Shown here piece by piece: positions 1 through 6,393 of a stretch of DNA of 9,048 bases (position 1 is its first letter; every line of letters begins with the position of its first letter). The position numbers were made by a program, and so were the translations under genes. The notes beneath the pieces are model-generated. The model worked only from the letters and a program-made list of their open reading frames with translations. It searched no databases and was not told where the DNA came from. The stretch is from Candidatus Nitrosotenuis sp. (lineage in GTDB: Archaea; Thermoproteota; Nitrososphaeria; Nitrososphaerales; Nitrosopumilaceae): assembly GCA_023252015.1 (NCBI GenBank), contig JAHEXS010000041.1, forward strand, positions 1 through 9,048, given 5' to 3'.

Positions 1-40
1 TAGGACTAAAGAATAGTCATCATACCAATATTTAGTCCTA
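1..40. repeat. Perfect 10-bp inverted repeat, possible terminator hairpin
   Basis: TAGGACTAAA at 1-10 is the exact reverse complement of TTTAGTCCTA at 31-40, separated by 20 nt. A short T-rich stretch (gaattttt, 41-48) follows directly. Seen: the repeat. Inferred: a terminator for a gene entering from the left, or a protein-binding inverted repeat. The repeat begins at the first base of the window, so the stem may extend outside and its nature cannot be settled here. Confidence 0.5.
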
Positions 41-42
41 GA

Positions 43-52
43 ATTTTTAACT
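43..52 (+). promoter_or_regulatory. Possible TATA box for the gene at 74
   Basis: The AT-rich element atttttaact lies about 26 nt upstream of the GTG at 74. That is the usual archaeal TATA-to-start distance for a leaderless transcript. It overlaps the T-run after the inverted repeat, so it could be only part of a terminator. Confidence 0.3.
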
Positions 53-73
53 GACACAAAAAAACCATAATGA

Positions 74-649
74 GTGAAAATTACGCTAATTCTTACGTTG
101 GTAGGACTTGTAGCTTATTTTGGTATAGTTCTATTTGTAATTCCTCAGGAATACTCAAACGTAAAGACACTCGAGCCGCAGCCAATTTTTACTGCAAAAA
201 TAAGCACAAACCACATACATCTGGGGGATTCCTTTGCTGTTATGGTAGATTCGAGTAATTCTCATGATGCTGCTGACGTACAAATAATGTCAATTTCGTT
301 TCCAGGCATAACCCAAATTGGAGACAAGGTAAAAATCGTCGGATATGACTTTACCCAGTCTCCGCGATACGTAAAAACTGGAGATGAAATAGGCTACGAT
401 TATTCCGGCGGAATCAAATCTGTTAAAGCACAATATCCATCAATTGAGGCATACAGCAGGCCAGTTAATCCTGGCGTGCATTATTCCATTGAACTGAAAA
501 TAACTCCAGACGTGGTGGGAAATTTCACCATCTTTGCAAAGACTGTTGCCATTCCTCATTCCAGTGATCATTCCCATTACCCGTATTCTGGGACTAAAGA
601 TCATCAAAATGAATACGTAGAGTCTTTTTCTGTTATGGTTTCCAAATAA
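74..649 (+). CDS. Membrane-anchored extracytoplasmic protein, beta-sandwich-like, unknown function
   Basis: A 191-residue protein. Residues 4-24 form one hydrophobic segment without a lipobox cysteine or clear signal-peptidase site, so it is probably an N-terminal anchor with the rest outside the membrane. The remainder alternates short hydrophobic strands with G/D/N turns, like an Ig or cupredoxin-type sandwich, but no family signature is certain. The C-terminal part is rich in histidine (H162, H166, H168, H177), a possible but unproven metal-binding patch. The start is GTG at 74 because an in-frame TGA lies directly upstream at 71-73. An overlapping ATG at 70 opens a different, less protein-like frame. 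The next gene starts 30 nt after its stop on the same strand, so the two are probably co-transcribed. I recall similar hypothetical proteins in thaumarchaea, without an assigned function. Confidence 0.8.
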   Translation: MKITLILTLVGLVAYFGIVLFVIPQEYSNVKTLEPQPIFTAKISTNHIHLGDSFAVMVDSSNSHDAADVQIMSISFPGITQIGDKVKIVGYDFTQSPRYVKTGDEIGYDYSGGIKSVKAQYPSIEAYSRPVNPGVHYSIELKITPDVVGNFTIFAKTVAIPHSSDHSHYPYSGTKDHQNEYVESFSVMVSK

Positions 650-679
650 TTTAGATAACCTGTTATGGAATGATAGTAA

Positions 680-1756
680 TTGAATTACTCTCAGGATGAC
701 TCAGTTGCAAAAAATCATAGGATGTTTTTTCTTGGCAATGCCCTGATCAGTTTTGGCATATTGGTTGTGACGACTGGCGGCAGCTGGGACATATCAAACC
801 ACTTGTTAAATCGACCCGAAACGTTTTTTTCGACTCCTCACTTTGTCCTTTATTTTGGAGTAATGATTGCATTGTCTGGGGCAATCCTAGTCGTATTGAA
901 AAGATCTGTTGAAAAAATAAAAATAGAAAATCGTATCTCAATAAAACTGGTGCAGATTGGAATCGCACTACTCCTTGGGGCAGGACCATTTGATTTTCTT
1001 TGGCACTCTAACTTTGGATTGGATGGGTTACTAAGCCCACCTCACCTCGTGCTGATCTGTGGCATGGTGTTTTCAAGCATTGGAGCATTTCTTTCAATTA
1101 TGAGAAATTTTGCGCATAATTCGTATCTGGTCAAAAACATCCTGACTGTTCTTAGCATACTGCCTGTGTGGCTGTCTGTAACGGGTCTGTTTTTCTCGTT
1201 TTCGTTGCCGTTTTCAAAAACTGATTATTTTGATTTTAACCCAAACCCTGTTTTTGGAGCAATTTTTGCAACAATCGCATTTCCATTCTTGATCTCAATG
1301 ATGCTGTCTATGGCATATCTCGTAAACGACAAAAAATTTGGCTTTATCTCAACTACTGGTGCGGCATTAATTATAATCAATATGGCAACCTCGATTATCC
1401 CAAATCCGTGGCTGCATCCGACAATTCCGTTTTATCTGTTTACCATAGTGCCAATAATCCTATGTGATCTGATACTGAGGTTATCTGCAAACAAAATGCG
1501 CACATATTTTACAGCTGGAATTTTTGGAATGCTTGGATATTTTGTATATTATCCGTTAATTACACACGTATACAATAAAATCGACACAAACCAGATTGTT
1601 TCTGCCAGCATGACATCAAAAATTTACTTTGAGATGATTCTGTCAGTTTTTCCGCTTGTCGTAATTCCGTGTATTGTGATGGGGATAATTGGATCACTGG
1701 CTTGTCACCGAGCAATCCGTTCCATTAAACACCCAGTCAGCTCACAATTATCTTAA
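680..1756 (+). CDS. Polytopic membrane protein with duplicated D-x3-H-x12-H motif (PmoC/AmoC-like ligand spacing)
   Basis: A 358-residue protein with roughly nine or ten hydrophobic segments, so an integral membrane protein. Two motifs stand out. The first is W36-D37-x3-H41 followed by T52-P53-H54, and the second is D105-x3-H109 followed by P120-P121-H122. Both read D-x3-H-x12-H at the mouth of a membrane helix, each followed by a hydrophobic stretch. In M. capsulatus PmoC the copper ligands Asp156/His160/His173 have the same spacing, and AmoC keeps a comparable pattern. A transmembrane metal centre is therefore plausible, although overall homology to PmoC is not shown. H246 (in PWLHP) and D263 may also be functional. 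The start is TTG at 680, just after an in-frame TAA, with no strong Shine-Dalgarno. ATG at 722 is an alternative that keeps all motifs. Probably co-transcribed with the anchored protein upstream. Its 3' end overlaps the convergent gene by 20 nt. Confidence 0.8.
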   Translation: MNYSQDDSVAKNHRMFFLGNALISFGILVVTTGGSWDISNHLLNRPETFFSTPHFVLYFGVMIALSGAILVVLKRSVEKIKIENRISIKLVQIGIALLLGAGPFDFLWHSNFGLDGLLSPPHLVLICGMVFSSIGAFLSIMRNFAHNSYLVKNILTVLSILPVWLSVTGLFFSFSLPFSKTDYFDFNPNPVFGAIFATIAFPFLISMMLSMAYLVNDKKFGFISTTGAALIIINMATSIIPNPWLHPTIPFYLFTIVPIILCDLILRLSANKMRTYFTAGIFGMLGYFVYYPLITHVYNKIDTNQIVSASMTSKIYFEMILSVFPLVVIPCIVMGIIGSLACHRAIRSIKHPVSSQLS

Positions 1757-2174
1757 GATCTAATTTTGTTGCAAGGGCATCTGCATTCTTGATGCTGTCC
1801 CAAAGAAATATCTGGGCAGTATATGTTCCAGGCCTGTCTGTGACCCATGAAATTGCAGACGAAAAGGTCTGCTGTGGTTGTAGTGATGCTTTGATCCATG
1901 CTAATTTTACAGGCACGTTATTTTGATCTAATACCTGAACTATGCAGACAAAGTCTTGGTTTTTGTCCTGCTTATTCGTAATATCTGCTGAAATCTGTAC
2001 CTGTTGATTTGTATTGATATTTTCAGGCGTTGTCTCTCCAAACGCATTTACTAGTCGCGCGTTTTTTAATTCAGCGCGATGTGTACCCTCTAGTGCAAAT
2101 GCGTGGGGTGTTGAAATTAAAACTAAAACACATATGCCAAAAATCAAAATTTTCTCTAGCACGCATGAATACAA
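1737..2174 (-). CDS. Secreted Ig-like domain protein
   Basis: A 145-residue protein with an N-terminal signal peptide (about residues 8-27, ending near AFA) and a single beta-sandwich domain. The segments ITNKQDKNQDF, FVCIVQVLDQNN, LAWIKASLQPQQ, SWVTDRPGTYTAQIFLWDS and a final strand IIVS follow a pattern often seen in exported thaumarchaeal proteins with CARDB/Ig-like domains. That resemblance is from memory, not alignment. No transmembrane anchor follows the domain, so it is probably released or held by partners. The longest start is TTG at 2174. GTG at 2162 gives a cleaner signal peptide (VLEKILIF...) and lies about 27 nt from a TATA-like tttagtat, so it may be the true start. The gene is convergent with the membrane protein at 680-1756 and their ends overlap by 20 nt. 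Confidence 0.75.
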   Translation of the reverse strand: MYSCVLEKILIFGICVLVLISTPHAFALEGTHRAELKNARLVNAFGETTPENINTNQQVQISADITNKQDKNQDFVCIVQVLDQNNVPVKLAWIKASLQPQQTFSSAISWVTDRPGTYTAQIFLWDSIKNADALATKLDLKIIVS

Positions 2175-2230
2175 AACTGTAGGATACTAAAGAGTTTGCA
2201 TGCTGGACTCAGCAAATAACAAAAATGACT

Positions 2231-3559
2231 TTATCTGAGGTCTATTCTGTAATAATCCCATCGCTCTGGGTCAAACTTGGTAACAAATTCCGCATTTTCA
2301 TTGCTGTCTATTCGCCTTTGAATTACGTCCCTTAAAGCAAAACTTGTCAGATACTTGTAGTTCATCGAATGTGCCTGCATGGTGAATAAATGTCTCATTT
2401 CACTTCCGCCTTGTAACCCCCAGTATCCCATCTTTAGCGCGATCGGTTCCAAAAATACCGTGTTATTCTTGCCATAATTTTCGTCTATTATCTCAGGACG
2501 CAGTGTGTAGTTTTCTATTGGTCCGCCTTTTGCAAAGCCAATTATCGGGCCGTCTGAGCTTCCAAGTCTCAAAGTATTGAGAATTGTCTTTGTATCCTTC
2601 ATGGTTTTTTCAAAATGTTCCCTGTCAAATTGTAAAGGCAATGGTAATTCGTTGTATATTTCGACTAGTGTTTTTACAAAATCTGAATCGTCTCTTATTT
2701 TCATTGATTCTATTTTTGGAACTAGTTTGAGATTTTCGTACAAATAATCAGATTGAATTTTTATTTCTTGCTGTCGCAAATTTAAAAATCCGGTTACGAC
2801 ATCCATGAAATTTTTTCTCATGTGTTTTGGTAGTGCCCTTAGGACCGTCTCACACATTTCTGCCTCGTCGTTTAACAAGTCCTCAAAGTATGCCACTGAG
2901 CGTTTTACTATAAATGATGGATGCCATGCCAATGCATGTGCATTCTTTTTTGCCATGTCCATTGCTTTGCCAAATTCTCCAAGTGCATATCCGCTCACTC
3001 TGTCAATTACTGAGAGAAGCCATCCAAACTTCATAAAATATTCCTGTGTTTGTGGATTGTCTTTTGTTATGGGGGATTCATTAAAACACTCTAGAATTTG
3101 TTTTTCCGCATGTTCTTTTAGCTTGCCCTTCCATGGATAGGTTGTGCGTAAAATCATGGCCTTTACTATGTTTAGATCCAAATCTGCATCGCGACAAAGC
3201 TGCTTTACACTGCCATCATACGTTAGAAATCTGATCACGCTATCTTCGTGTGGTTTGTCTACACTTTTTTGTGGATCAAAGTCATGGAACAACGCAGCTG
3301 CATAAAGATACTTGAAATCCTCAGGACGTACGTTGTTTAGCGTGTTCTTCCAATTTAGAACAATCATGGACACATACGTTACTTCAAGCTCATGCGTTAT
3401 GTTGTGATATCCATAGTAATCTTTTCCTAGTCCTTGGGACTCGAAGAGTTTTATTGTATAATCTAACATGCGGGTATAACATGGCTTGTCCAATCCACAC
3501 GAAACCGACAGGTTGATGATTTCATTTCTTAGAGTTTGTGGATTTGCAAACAATTGCAT
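2231..3559 (-). CDS. HD-domain protein with C-terminal GNAT-like domain
   Basis: A 442-residue soluble protein. The N-terminal half looks like an HD-superfamily metal-dependent phosphohydrolase: H52 and H56 (GYHNITHELE), the H92-D93 doublet (AALFHDFDP), H104, and D186 in VIDRVSGY as the likely last metal ligand. The C-terminal part (about 341-442) has a GNAT-like pattern. GYWGLQGGSEMRH (378-390) would correspond to the acetyl-CoA pyrophosphate loop and helix, followed by YKYLTSF and a final DYYRIDL. This would make an HD phosphohydrolase/acetyltransferase-like fusion. The HD assignment is fairly strong; the GNAT assignment is inference because the glycine loop is not canonical. The substrate is unknown. 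The start is ATG at 3559, and the gene is divergent from the small HTH-like gene at 3784, sharing a control region with a palindrome and TATA box. Confidence 0.8.
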   Translation of the reverse strand: MQLFANPQTLRNEIINLSVSCGLDKPCYTRMLDYTIKLFESQGLGKDYYGYHNITHELEVTYVSMIVLNWKNTLNNVRPEDFKYLYAAALFHDFDPQKSVDKPHEDSVIRFLTYDGSVKQLCRDADLDLNIVKAMILRTTYPWKGKLKEHAEKQILECFNESPITKDNPQTQEYFMKFGWLLSVIDRVSGYALGEFGKAMDMAKKNAHALAWHPSFIVKRSVAYFEDLLNDEAEMCETVLRALPKHMRKNFMDVVTGFLNLRQQEIKIQSDYLYENLKLVPKIESMKIRDDSDFVKTLVEIYNELPLPLQFDREHFEKTMKDTKTILNTLRLGSSDGPIIGFAKGGPIENYTLRPEIIDENYGKNNTVFLEPIALKMGYWGLQGGSEMRHLFTMQAHSMNYKYLTSFALRDVIQRRIDSNENAEFVTKFDPERWDYYRIDLR

Positions 3560-3612
3560 CAGCTTATCGATAATCCCCTCAGTTTTAAATCTGTAGTTAA
3601 TAATTCAAACAA

Positions 3613-3633
3613 ATTTTGTAAATTTTACAAAAT
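3613..3633. promoter_or_regulatory. 21-bp palindrome, candidate operator
   Basis: ATTTTGTAAA at 3613-3622 and TTTACAAAAT at 3624-3633 are perfect inverted 10-bp arms around one central base. The element lies between divergent genes, 54 bp from the start of the HD gene and 150 bp from the HTH-like gene. Its size and symmetry fit a dimeric HTH regulator such as Lrp/AsnC or a winged-helix protein. The neighbouring HTH-like protein or the Lrp protein at 5103 are possible but unproven binders. Confidence 0.5.
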
Positions 3634-3644
3634 ATTATGTAATT

Positions 3645-3655
3645 TTTATATAAGA
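3645..3655. promoter_or_regulatory. TATA box in divergent promoter region
   Basis: tttttatataa is the best TATA-like element in the 224-bp divergent gap. Read rightwards it would start transcription near 3675-3680, leaving a leader of about 105 nt before 3784. Read leftwards (ttatataaaaa) it would start transcription near 3622, inside the palindrome at 3613-3633, which is where a repressor would act. The sequence alone does not tell which strand is used. Confidence 0.45.
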
Positions 3656-3706
3656 ATTTCAACTTAGAAAACCATCCACGATCTATTCTATGTCAAGTAT
3701 TGTGTT

Positions 3707-3721
3707 TTTGATTGAATCAAA
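3707..3721. repeat. 15-bp palindrome in the divergent intergenic region
   Basis: TTTGATT and AATCAAA flank a single G, making a perfect inverted repeat of 7-bp arms. It lies between the TATA box and the small HTH-like gene, so it could be a second operator half-set or a hairpin in the leader RNA. Short AT-rich palindromes arise by chance in such DNA. The rest of 3656-3783 shows no other recognisable signal. Confidence 0.3.
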
Positions 3722-3783
3722 CAACTTGCTAATGTCGTGCGAACACACACACGGTATTCTACTAAATCAGTTTGTAATGTATT

Positions 3784-4002
3784 ATGAGTACAAAACAAAC
3801 TCAAATCAAAATTAAATCCCAAATTAAGTCCTCAATAATACGCCTTCTTGAGGAAGGATGTTCTGACAAAAACAAAATCTATGCAATAATCCAAAATGAC
3901 TTTGATGTGCCGAAATCCGAGATCAGACTGGCTTGCAAGGAGGTTAAAATCGATCTCATGCTAAAATTAAAAGTACTGCAGTCTGGCGTGCTTGAGCTGT
4001 AA
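3784..4002 (+). CDS. Small HTH-like protein, possible transcription regulator
   Basis: A 72-residue, lysine-rich protein with no membrane segment. Predicted layout: a basic N-terminus (residues 1-14), a helix IIRLLEEG, a turn with DKNKIYAIIQNDF, then a helix of recognition type after VPKSEIRLACKEVK, and a C-terminal helix LKLKVLQSGV. The pattern (helix, D/N-containing turn, helix, VPxxxIRxxxxEV) resembles a minimal winged-helix or HTH domain. I recall thaumarchaeal mini-proteins ending in a similar KIKVLQS segment, but there is no assigned function. The start is ATG at 3784. The next gene starts 50 nt after its stop on the same strand, so they may share a transcript. The upstream gap holds two palindromes, so autoregulation is possible. 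Confidence 0.65.
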   Translation: MSTKQTQIKIKSQIKSSIIRLLEEGCSDKNKIYAIIQNDFDVPKSEIRLACKEVKIDLMLKLKVLQSGVLEL

Positions 4003-4052
4003 TGGGCTCAAATTAGTAAAATTCAAAACACTAAATTTTTCACTACACAGAG

Positions 4053-4451
4053 ATGGATGAAACTCGGATAATCTCCTCTCTTATGGAGCAACAAGACAAA
4101 CTGGATTTTACCATGTTGGTTAATGGGTCGAATTATCATGTGGAATCATTTAGTGTGGTGCATTCGCAAACACCTATGACAAAGCCCGCCATGCGTGGCG
4201 GTGTGTATTTTTCCAATTTGAAAGAGCTCAAAATCAAGGCAAAATTTTTAGGCACTGCACTATCGCCGATTCTTTCTAAAACAATGCTGGGACCAAGTAC
4301 TGATTTTGAAAAGATCAAATTTCTGACCAATATTGAATTTGATGGCGCAAAAAAACAACTAGTCATTCTTGCAAATTTGATAAATTATGTCCAACGTGGA
4401 AATGATCTTGAGCTAAATCTTATTGTTGTTGGAACCGAATTATCCGATTGA
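4053..4451 (+). CDS. Conserved-looking hypothetical protein
   Basis: A 132-residue protein of unknown function. It has no signal peptide, no transmembrane helix and no cysteines. The middle is rich in beta-type segments (DFTMLVNGSNYHVESFSVV, KIKAKFLG) and the C-terminus alternates hydrophobic strands (KQLVILANLINYV, LELNLIVVGTEL). This suggests a small alpha/beta or beta-barrel fold acting in the cytoplasm. I do not recognise a family. The start is ATG at 4053; a second ATG at 4057 is in another frame. It follows the HTH-like gene by 50 nt, and a T-rich element (ctaaattttt, 4031-4040) sits in that gap. Its last 12 nt overlap the convergent J-domain gene. Confidence 0.7.
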   Translation: MDETRIISSLMEQQDKLDFTMLVNGSNYHVESFSVVHSQTPMTKPAMRGGVYFSNLKELKIKAKFLGTALSPILSKTMLGPSTDFEKIKFLTNIEFDGAKKQLVILANLINYVQRGNDLELNLIVVGTELSD

Positions 4452-5060
4452 TGCCTTGTAGTATGCATCATATGTTTTTCTTTTTTCTGCGTCCGATAGA
4501 ATCTTGTATGCCTTGCTGATTTCTGCAAGCCTTTCAGATGTTTTTTCATCTTTTGACTTGTCTGGATGTAATTCTTTTACCAGCTGTCTGAATCTTGTCT
4601 TGATTTCTTTTTGGTCCGCATCATTTGGGACTCCAAGCATGGCGTAATAGTTTGGCAGCTTTGACTCTTGTACTTGCTTTCTAAATTCCTCAGCATCTTT
4701 GTTCTTTTTTGCAGAATAGCTAAAGTCATCCTCATCTTCATTCCATGGGGAATGATACTTTTCATAATCTCTGTTTCGTTTAGAGTCCAAATCTTTTTCC
4801 TCGTAACCTGTTTTTCTTCTAAGAATTATGTCACGTGCAAGATACAAAAATAAGCCAACTACAGCAACTGCCATTATGATTAGTGCCATCCGTACGTCCT
4901 TTACACTATAGTATTCAGAAATCTCCTCAGAACCTCGTGTTGCTTGAGAATTGTCTTGTTGTTGGGCACTTGCCAAAAACGACACAAAAACCGATTCTGA
5001 AACGCAATATACTTGTAATATTAAAAACGCCGCCAGTATGGATAGGATGTGAAATTTCAT
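4440..5060 (-). CDS. Membrane-anchored J-domain (DnaJ-like) co-chaperone
   Basis: A 206-residue protein. Order of parts: an N-terminal signal-type hydrophobic segment (1-31), a short Q/S/E-rich stretch (33-52), a transmembrane helix (about 58-76, followed by basic RRK), a charged linker (83-135), and a C-terminal J domain (137-201). The J domain keeps NYYAMLGV, the HPD tripeptide at residues 165-167, and the helix IV pattern KRKTYDAY. J domains stimulate the ATPase of Hsp70 (DnaK). There is no G/F-rich or zinc-finger region, so it is a type III J protein that would recruit DnaK to the cytoplasmic face of the membrane. The orientation, with the J domain inside, is inferred from the positive residues after the helix. 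The start is ATG at 5060. It lies 42 nt downstream of the Lrp-type gene on the same strand. Confidence 0.85.
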   Translation of the reverse strand: MKFHILSILAAFLILQVYCVSESVFVSFLASAQQQDNSQATRGSEEISEYYSVKDVRMALIIMAVAVVGLFLYLARDIILRRKTGYEEKDLDSKRNRDYEKYHSPWNEDEDDFSYSAKKNKDAEEFRKQVQESKLPNYYAMLGVPNDADQKEIKTRFRQLVKELHPDKSKDEKTSERLAEISKAYKILSDAEKRKTYDAYYKASIG

Positions 5061-5102
5061 TTAAGCTGAATAATTCTTAAAATTTTATTAATATTGTGTA
5101 TT

Positions 5103-5543
5103 CTAAACTAGCCTGAAATCCTCTTTTACGGTGCTTAAAACTATGTTTGTTACTGTCTTGTCTACGTTTGGTTTTGAGGATATTGTCTTGACGAACTTGC
5201 TTAGTTCGTCTCTGTTTTTGAACTTGGCAACAACTACGGTATCTGATTCTCCCGTCACGTCATATACCGCACAAACGGTTTCAAGACTTGATAGCTCATT
5301 TTCAATTTCGACCATCTTGCCTTTTTTTGTAAATATCTCGATTATCGCAGTCAAGTCGTAGCCGAGCTTTTCATGGTCTATTATGGCAGTGTACCCTTTG
5401 ACTATCTTTTCTTTTTCCATCTTTTTGATTCTAGTTAATATGGTAACTGTGGACATGCCCAACTTTAATGCCATCTGCCTTGATGATAATCTTGCATCAA
5501 CTAACAGGTTTTTTAGAATTTTTATGTCTGTTTTGTCTAGCAA
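5103..5543 (-). CDS. Lrp/AsnC-family transcription regulator
   Basis: A protein of about 146 residues with the family's normal layout. The N-terminal winged HTH opens with LLDKTDIKILKNLL and contains the helix-turn-helix around LSSRQMALKLGMSTVTILTRI. A linker KGYTAIIDHEKLGY leads to the C-terminal RAM effector-binding domain with the GESD turn and a final strand IVLSTVKED. Such proteins form dimers to octamers and respond to amino acids or related metabolites. I prefer the TTG at 5543 over the longer GTG at 5561. A GGAG lies 5 nt before the TTG, a TATA-like tttaatattt lies about 28 nt upstream, and the extra six residues have no place in the family. The J-domain gene follows 42 nt downstream on the same strand, and co-transcription is possible. 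The target is unknown. Confidence 0.88.
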   Translation of the reverse strand: MLDKTDIKILKNLLVDARLSSRQMALKLGMSTVTILTRIKKMEKEKIVKGYTAIIDHEKLGYDLTAIIEIFTKKGKMVEIENELSSLETVCAVYDVTGESDTVVVAKFKNRDELSKFVKTISSKPNVDKTVTNIVLSTVKEDFRLV

Positions 5544-5566
5544 TATGACTCCAACTAACACTTTAC

Positions 5567-5576
5567 AAATATTAAA
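5567..5576 (-). promoter_or_regulatory. Possible TATA box for the Lrp-type gene
   Basis: On the minus strand tttaatattt is centred about 28 nt before the TTG at 5543. A second AT-rich stretch (aaaaatatttg, near 5590-5600) lies further upstream, and the octamer caaatatt occurs in both. The whole gap 5562-5661 is AT-rich, so the exact promoter is uncertain. Confidence 0.35.
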
Positions 5577-5661
5577 CCTTGCTGTTTTTTTTCAAATATT
5601 TTTTTGTTTTGTATCCAATCTAGATTAAATTCGTCGATTACGTATTATATTCTGACAAAAT

Positions 5662-5898
5662 ATGATTGAAAAATATTTTGACATTAACCGCCTTTATGGG
5701 AAAATACTGCGATATTATGTTGCCAAAAAACACTACTCAAGGGAAGAAGCTAACTTCATCGCACAAAAAATCATTCAAAAAGAACGAAATAGACGAATGT
5801 GCAAAAACACCCACTGCAAGCATTTGCTAAATGACCATGTAAGAAACTATGACTCGTGCCTCGTAGAATCGTGCACATGTGAAAAATTTACTCGTTAG
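5662..5898 (+). CDS. Small Cys/His-rich zinc-binding-type protein
   Basis: A 78-residue protein. Residues 1-45 are helical and basic (YGKILRYYVAKKHYSREEAN, KIIQKERNRR). The C-terminus carries C47-x4-C52-x-H54-x4-H59-x6-C66-x4-C71-x-C73, enough ligands for one or two metal ions, most likely zinc. The basic helix plus a zinc knuckle would suit binding of nucleic acid or of a protein partner, but I cannot assign a family and this is inference. The start is ATG at 5662. The upstream gap shares AT-rich promoter DNA with the divergent Lrp-type gene. The stop overlaps the convergent receiver gene by 4 nt. Confidence 0.72.
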   Translation: MIEKYFDINRLYGKILRYYVAKKHYSREEANFIAQKIIQKERNRRMCKNTHCKHLLNDHVRNYDSCLVESCTCEKFTR

Positions 5899-6290
5899 GA
5901 TCGTTCGCCTTCTATCTTTTGCACAAAAGCCCTAAGTGAGAATGGTTTTTGCAAAAAGTCTACTTTTTTCTTTAGTTGCTTTGTGTTGTCACTTCCGGTC
6001 AACGCGTAAGCGGACGCAAATATGATTTTCTGCTTTGGGTTGACTTCGAGAATCTTCTCTGCTACCTCGGAGCCTGACTTTTTTGGCATTGATTGGTCCA
6101 ACACCACAACATCAAATGGGGATTCGTCAAGCGAGTCAAATTCTGTTCTTTTGATCTCTTTGCGATATTTTTCTAGGCATTCTGAGCCGTCTCGTGTTAT
6201 AACGACATGGTGGCCATATTTTCGCAAAATTCTGTCATACTGAGTTGCTGTAAACTGGTTGTCCTCCGCAATTAGTATGTTCAAACTCAT
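5895..6290 (-). CDS. Single-domain response regulator (CheY-like receiver)
   Basis: A 131-residue protein that is a complete receiver with no output domain. Key residues are present: the acidic pair E9-D10 (LIAEDN), the phosphoacceptor D65 in VVVLDQSMP, the switch serine S93 followed by A94 (FASAYAL), and the invariant K115 in LQKPF. It should be phosphorylated on D65 by a histidine kinase not present in this window and signal through protein contacts. An insertion-like acidic stretch (residues 45-58) lengthens the loop between helix 2 and strand 3. The start is ATG at 6290. A TATA-like gttaaaac (about 6312-6320 on the minus strand) lies some 25 nt upstream. The gene is divergent from a TPR gene and convergent with the zinc-type gene at 5662, with a 4-nt overlap. 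Confidence 0.92.
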   Translation of the reverse strand: MSLNILIAEDNQFTATQYDRILRKYGHHVVITRDGSECLEKYRKEIKRTEFDSLDESPFDVVVLDQSMPKKSGSEVAEKILEVNPKQKIIFASAYALTGSDNTKQLKKKVDFLQKPFSLRAFVQKIEGERS

Positions 6291-6393
6291 GTCTATGGTT
6301 TTATTGTTTGGCGTTTTAACCCTAGTCTGTTCTATTCAAACACACAATGTGAACACGGAAACCTAGTATAGGAAGAACAACAAATGATATTGT

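Noticed and set aside
70..258. 62-residue open frame from ATG at 70
   Set aside because: It overlaps the 191-residue gene in another frame. Its protein is Ser/Cys-rich and shapeless, while the GTG frame has a membrane anchor and a clear beta pattern.
680..1756. Naming this gene amoC
   Set aside because: Only the ligand spacing is shared. The protein is longer, has more membrane segments, and both motifs carry Asp, so a name would overstate the evidence.
2805..3140. 111-residue plus-strand frame inside the HD gene
   Set aside because: It is antisense to a convincing domain protein and has no family features of its own.
3656..3783. Possible small RNA gene in the divergent gap
   Set aside because: Only short AT-rich palindromes are visible. 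No tRNA cloverleaf, box C/D or stable extended stem could be found by eye.
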